A stretch of DNA of 54,698 nucleotides from Anaerolineales bacterium. Lineage in GTDB: Bacteria; Chloroflexota; Anaerolineae; Anaerolineales; E44-bin32. The stretch covers positions 1 through 54,698 of the forward strand of contig JARGGH010000021.1 in NCBI GenBank assembly GCA_029210945.1, given 5' to 3'. Positions 53,528 through 54,698 of this stretch are shown piece by piece (position 1 is the stretch's first letter; every line of letters starts with the position of its first letter). Made by a program: the position numbers and the translations under genes. The notes under the pieces were generated by a model. That model was not told where the DNA came from and searched no databases. It saw nothing but the letters and a program-made list of their open reading frames with translations.

Positions 53528-53591
53528 ATAGTCATCATTCAATCGGCGCACAGTTCGGTGCGCGGGCAGCTATTATCGAGGGGTGGTGGCA

Positions 53592-54131
53592 ATGAGGGTA
53601 GACGAGGCGTTTACGGCTTTAAAACAAGCCCTGATCGATGAATTAAAGGCTGCGAAACAGGAAGGGGGGCGCGCCTTCGAACAGTCACAATTTGATGCCG
53701 CACAGGTGGCGGCTCAAAAAGGGGCGGCGGTCGGTGCGATCCTGCAGCAGGTCGAAGAGCTGGCACTTCAGTGGGATGGCAGCAATATTTACCAGGTTGA
53801 GAAGCGCAGTCCTGCCGGGACAGATCCCGAGCAGCCGCTGCGTGAGGCTCTGAAAGGATCGTCCCCCGAGCAGGACGATTTTGTGATGCCGATCCTGCAG
53901 GCGCTCCAGGAACTGGGGGGCAAAGGCACCTCCCGCAATGTACTGGAACAGATCGAAGCGATCCTCGATCCGGCGACGAAGGATGGCCAGGGAGGTTCGA
54001 ACGGCTGGAAGCTTGCGGCGCAGACAACGAGCGCAGCGATGGTGAAAAAAGGGCTCATCTCCGCCGAGTCGCCGGAAGGCGAATGGCGGCTCACGACCAA
54101 GGGCCGGCTCTACTTCTTCGAGCAGCAGTGA
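53592..54131 (+). CDS. Helical protein with C-terminal Mrr-N-like winged helix
   Basis: A 179-residue cytoplasmic protein. The first 60 residues are helical with Gln/Ala heptads (AFTALKQALIDELKAAKQEGG). The C-terminal 85 residues resemble the N-terminal winged-helix domain of Mrr-type proteins: DFVMPILQALQELGGKGTSRNVLEQIEAIL, then WKLAAQTTSAAMVKKGLISAES and EWRLTTKGRLYFFEQ, the last strand-turn-helix of the fold. No nuclease domain follows, so it is probably a DNA-binding or adaptor protein. ATG 53592 follows GAGGGG; a GTG at 53583 is an alternative. A terminator hairpin follows 21 bases after the stop. Confidence 0.65.
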   Translation: MRVDEAFTALKQALIDELKAAKQEGGRAFEQSQFDAAQVAAQKGAAVGAILQQVEELALQWDGSNIYQVEKRSPAGTDPEQPLREALKGSSPEQDDFVMPILQALQELGGKGTSRNVLEQIEAILDPATKDGQGGSNGWKLAAQTTSAAMVKKGLISAESPEGEWRLTTKGRLYFFEQQ

Positions 54132-54152
54132 TCCTTTATCCATGAACAGGAT

Positions 54153-54189
54153 GAGTCCCCGGCACCGATAGTGCCGGGGACTCTTATCA
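54153..54189. terminator. Bidirectional terminator hairpin
   Basis: GAGTCCCCGGCAC pairs over 13 bases with GTGCCGGGGACTC around CGATA, followed by TTATC. It lies between the plus-strand gene and a minus-strand reading frame and can serve both. Confidence 0.85.
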
Positions 54190-54190
54190 T

Positions 54191-54328
54191 TCAGGGCGGG
54201 TCGATCGTCCCCTGCTCGTTTACCGCTAAAACGTCCTCCAATTCAAGCAAGGTCCCTTCCAGTTCGTAAAGAACGTGCTCAGCACTGTCCTCCATGATCT
54301 GCCCGTCAGGTGGTGCTGGTCTTCTAGA
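54191..54328 (-). pseudogene. 3' remnant of a gene cut by the IS3 insertion
   Basis: The minus-strand frame that ends at 54191 reads PPDGQIMEDSAEHVLYELEG and then LLELEDVLAVNEQ, acidic and coding-like, directly before the terminator. It is open across the predicted IS3 end at 54329 and becomes unrelated inside the element. So it is probably the last 45 residues of a gene whose 5' part lies beyond the IS. A 34-residue ORF from ATG 54295 is an alternative but has no ribosome binding site. Confidence 0.5.
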
Positions 54329-54698
54329 TGTACTGGAGTTACCCCGTTTAGGTGGACAGTTAAGGACTAACTGATTACGCGGCAAGGGCATGTTCTCTCT
54401 CAAACCTGACGGGCGAGACGCTTCCGATTGAGGAATGACGCCGATGCGGGTTATACCACCCCTCAACAAAATCGAACACTGCGCGTCCCGCCTGGTCACG
54501 CGTCCGGAAGGTACTTCGGTCGAGCAGCTCACATTCGAGTGTCGCGAAGAAGCTCTCACACAGGGCATTGTCATATGCATCCCCGACGGATCCCATGGAA
54601 GGTCGCACCCTCGCTTCGCGGCAGCGTCTGCCAAAGGCCAGCGACGTGTACTGGCTGCCCTGGTCCGAGTGATGGATCACCCCTTCCGGCTTCCGCTG
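54329..54698 (-). mobile_element. IS3-family insertion sequence (one end only)
   Basis: The predicted left end starts with TGTACTGGAGTTACCCCG at 54329; IS3-family ends start with 5'-TG. It is followed by the 3' part of an IS3 OrfB transposase on the minus strand. The other end, orfA and the target duplication lie outside the window. Confidence 0.75.
54375..54698 (-). CDS. IS3-family transposase OrfB, C-terminal part (cut by window edge)
   Basis: The last 107 residues of a DDE integrase-type transposase, open to the right window edge. The family marks are RKPEGVIHHSDQGSQYTS (second Asp of the DDE triad), SMGSVGDAYDNALCESFFATLECE (the catalytic Glu in CESFF) and the rve_3 end FDFVEGWYNPHRRHSSIG. 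Residues before the edge continue in frame, so the gene begins outside the window; the GTG near 54680 is an internal valine. A programmed frameshift joins OrfA and OrfB in such elements, but that region is not visible here. Confidence 0.93.
   Translation of the reverse strand, partial: QRKPEGVIHHSDQGSQYTSLAFGRRCREARVRPSMGSVGDAYDNALCESFFATLECELLDRSTFRTRDQAGRAVFDFVEGWYNPHRRHSSIGSVSPVRFEREHALAA

Overview
The window is 54.7 kb of GC-rich bacterial DNA, densely packed with genes on both strands. Most likely it comes from the Chloroflexota (Anaerolineae-like). This is inferred from gene style, not from a marker gene: at least eight lipoproteins have a lipobox cysteine, most of them followed by a Thr/Pro/Ser/Ala-rich linker; there is an NBR1-Ig-like domain lipoprotein, an LCP protein, a DUF1684 protein, ABC-2 transporters and a giant NdvB-type glucan synthase. 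I found no rRNA, tRNA, CRISPR array or prophage. One IS3-type element runs off the right edge.

Layout. 1-3.8 kb: thioredoxin (5' end cut by the window), a class IV PLP aminotransferase, an LCP protein, a DUF1684 protein and a lipoprotein. 4.0-6.7 kb: a three-gene unit, usp - ion permease with an extracytoplasmic N-terminal domain - usp, behind a good promoter candidate. 6.8-12.2 kb: lipoproteins (NBR1-Ig-like, BNR/Ycf48-like, a frameshifted cadherin-like one, and one with a C-terminal domain of unknown function) plus a PlsC acyltransferase. 12.3-15.1 kb, minus strand: membrane protein, divergent acyltransferase and MFS carrier. 15.3-19.3 kb: an SDR, then receiver protein, methyltransferase and membrane histidine kinase. 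19.6-25.4 kb: a calcium-repeat lipoprotein, a three-gene ABC-2 exporter with ATGA overlaps, and an orphan gene. 25.5-27.4 kb, minus strand: a family 2 glycosyltransferase overlapping a Cys-rich ferredoxin-like gene. 27.7-31.4 kb: ychF, a repeat membrane protein, a 54-residue membrane peptide, a 7-TM protein and a second receiver-only protein. 31.5-37.1 kb: bipA/typA with a leader hairpin, a small helical ORF, an SDR, an aldo/keto reductase and an MFS carrier. 37.4-43.8 kb: a beta-propeller-like lipoprotein, an M50-like HEAGH membrane protein fused to an exported domain, SlyD-type FKBP, a CBS protein and a lipoprotein. 44.3-53.4 kb: one 3052-residue NdvB-like protein. 53.6-54.7 kb: a winged-helix protein, a gene remnant and the IS3 end.

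How the genes fit together. The recurring themes are the cell envelope (lipoproteins, LCP, acyltransferases, glycosyltransferases, glucan synthase) and stress or signalling (USPs, BipA, YchF, two lone receiver domains, histidine kinase, CBS). The strongest candidates for something new are the usp-permease-usp unit with USPs that lack the usual ATP loop, the giant glucan synthase with a stress-protein-like N-terminal domain, the HEAGH membrane protein with an exported tail, the WWPLIP-repeat membrane protein, and the attenuator-like hairpin in the bipA leader. Ordinary housekeeping genes fill much of the rest. Functions are read from motifs by eye; none was confirmed by a database search.
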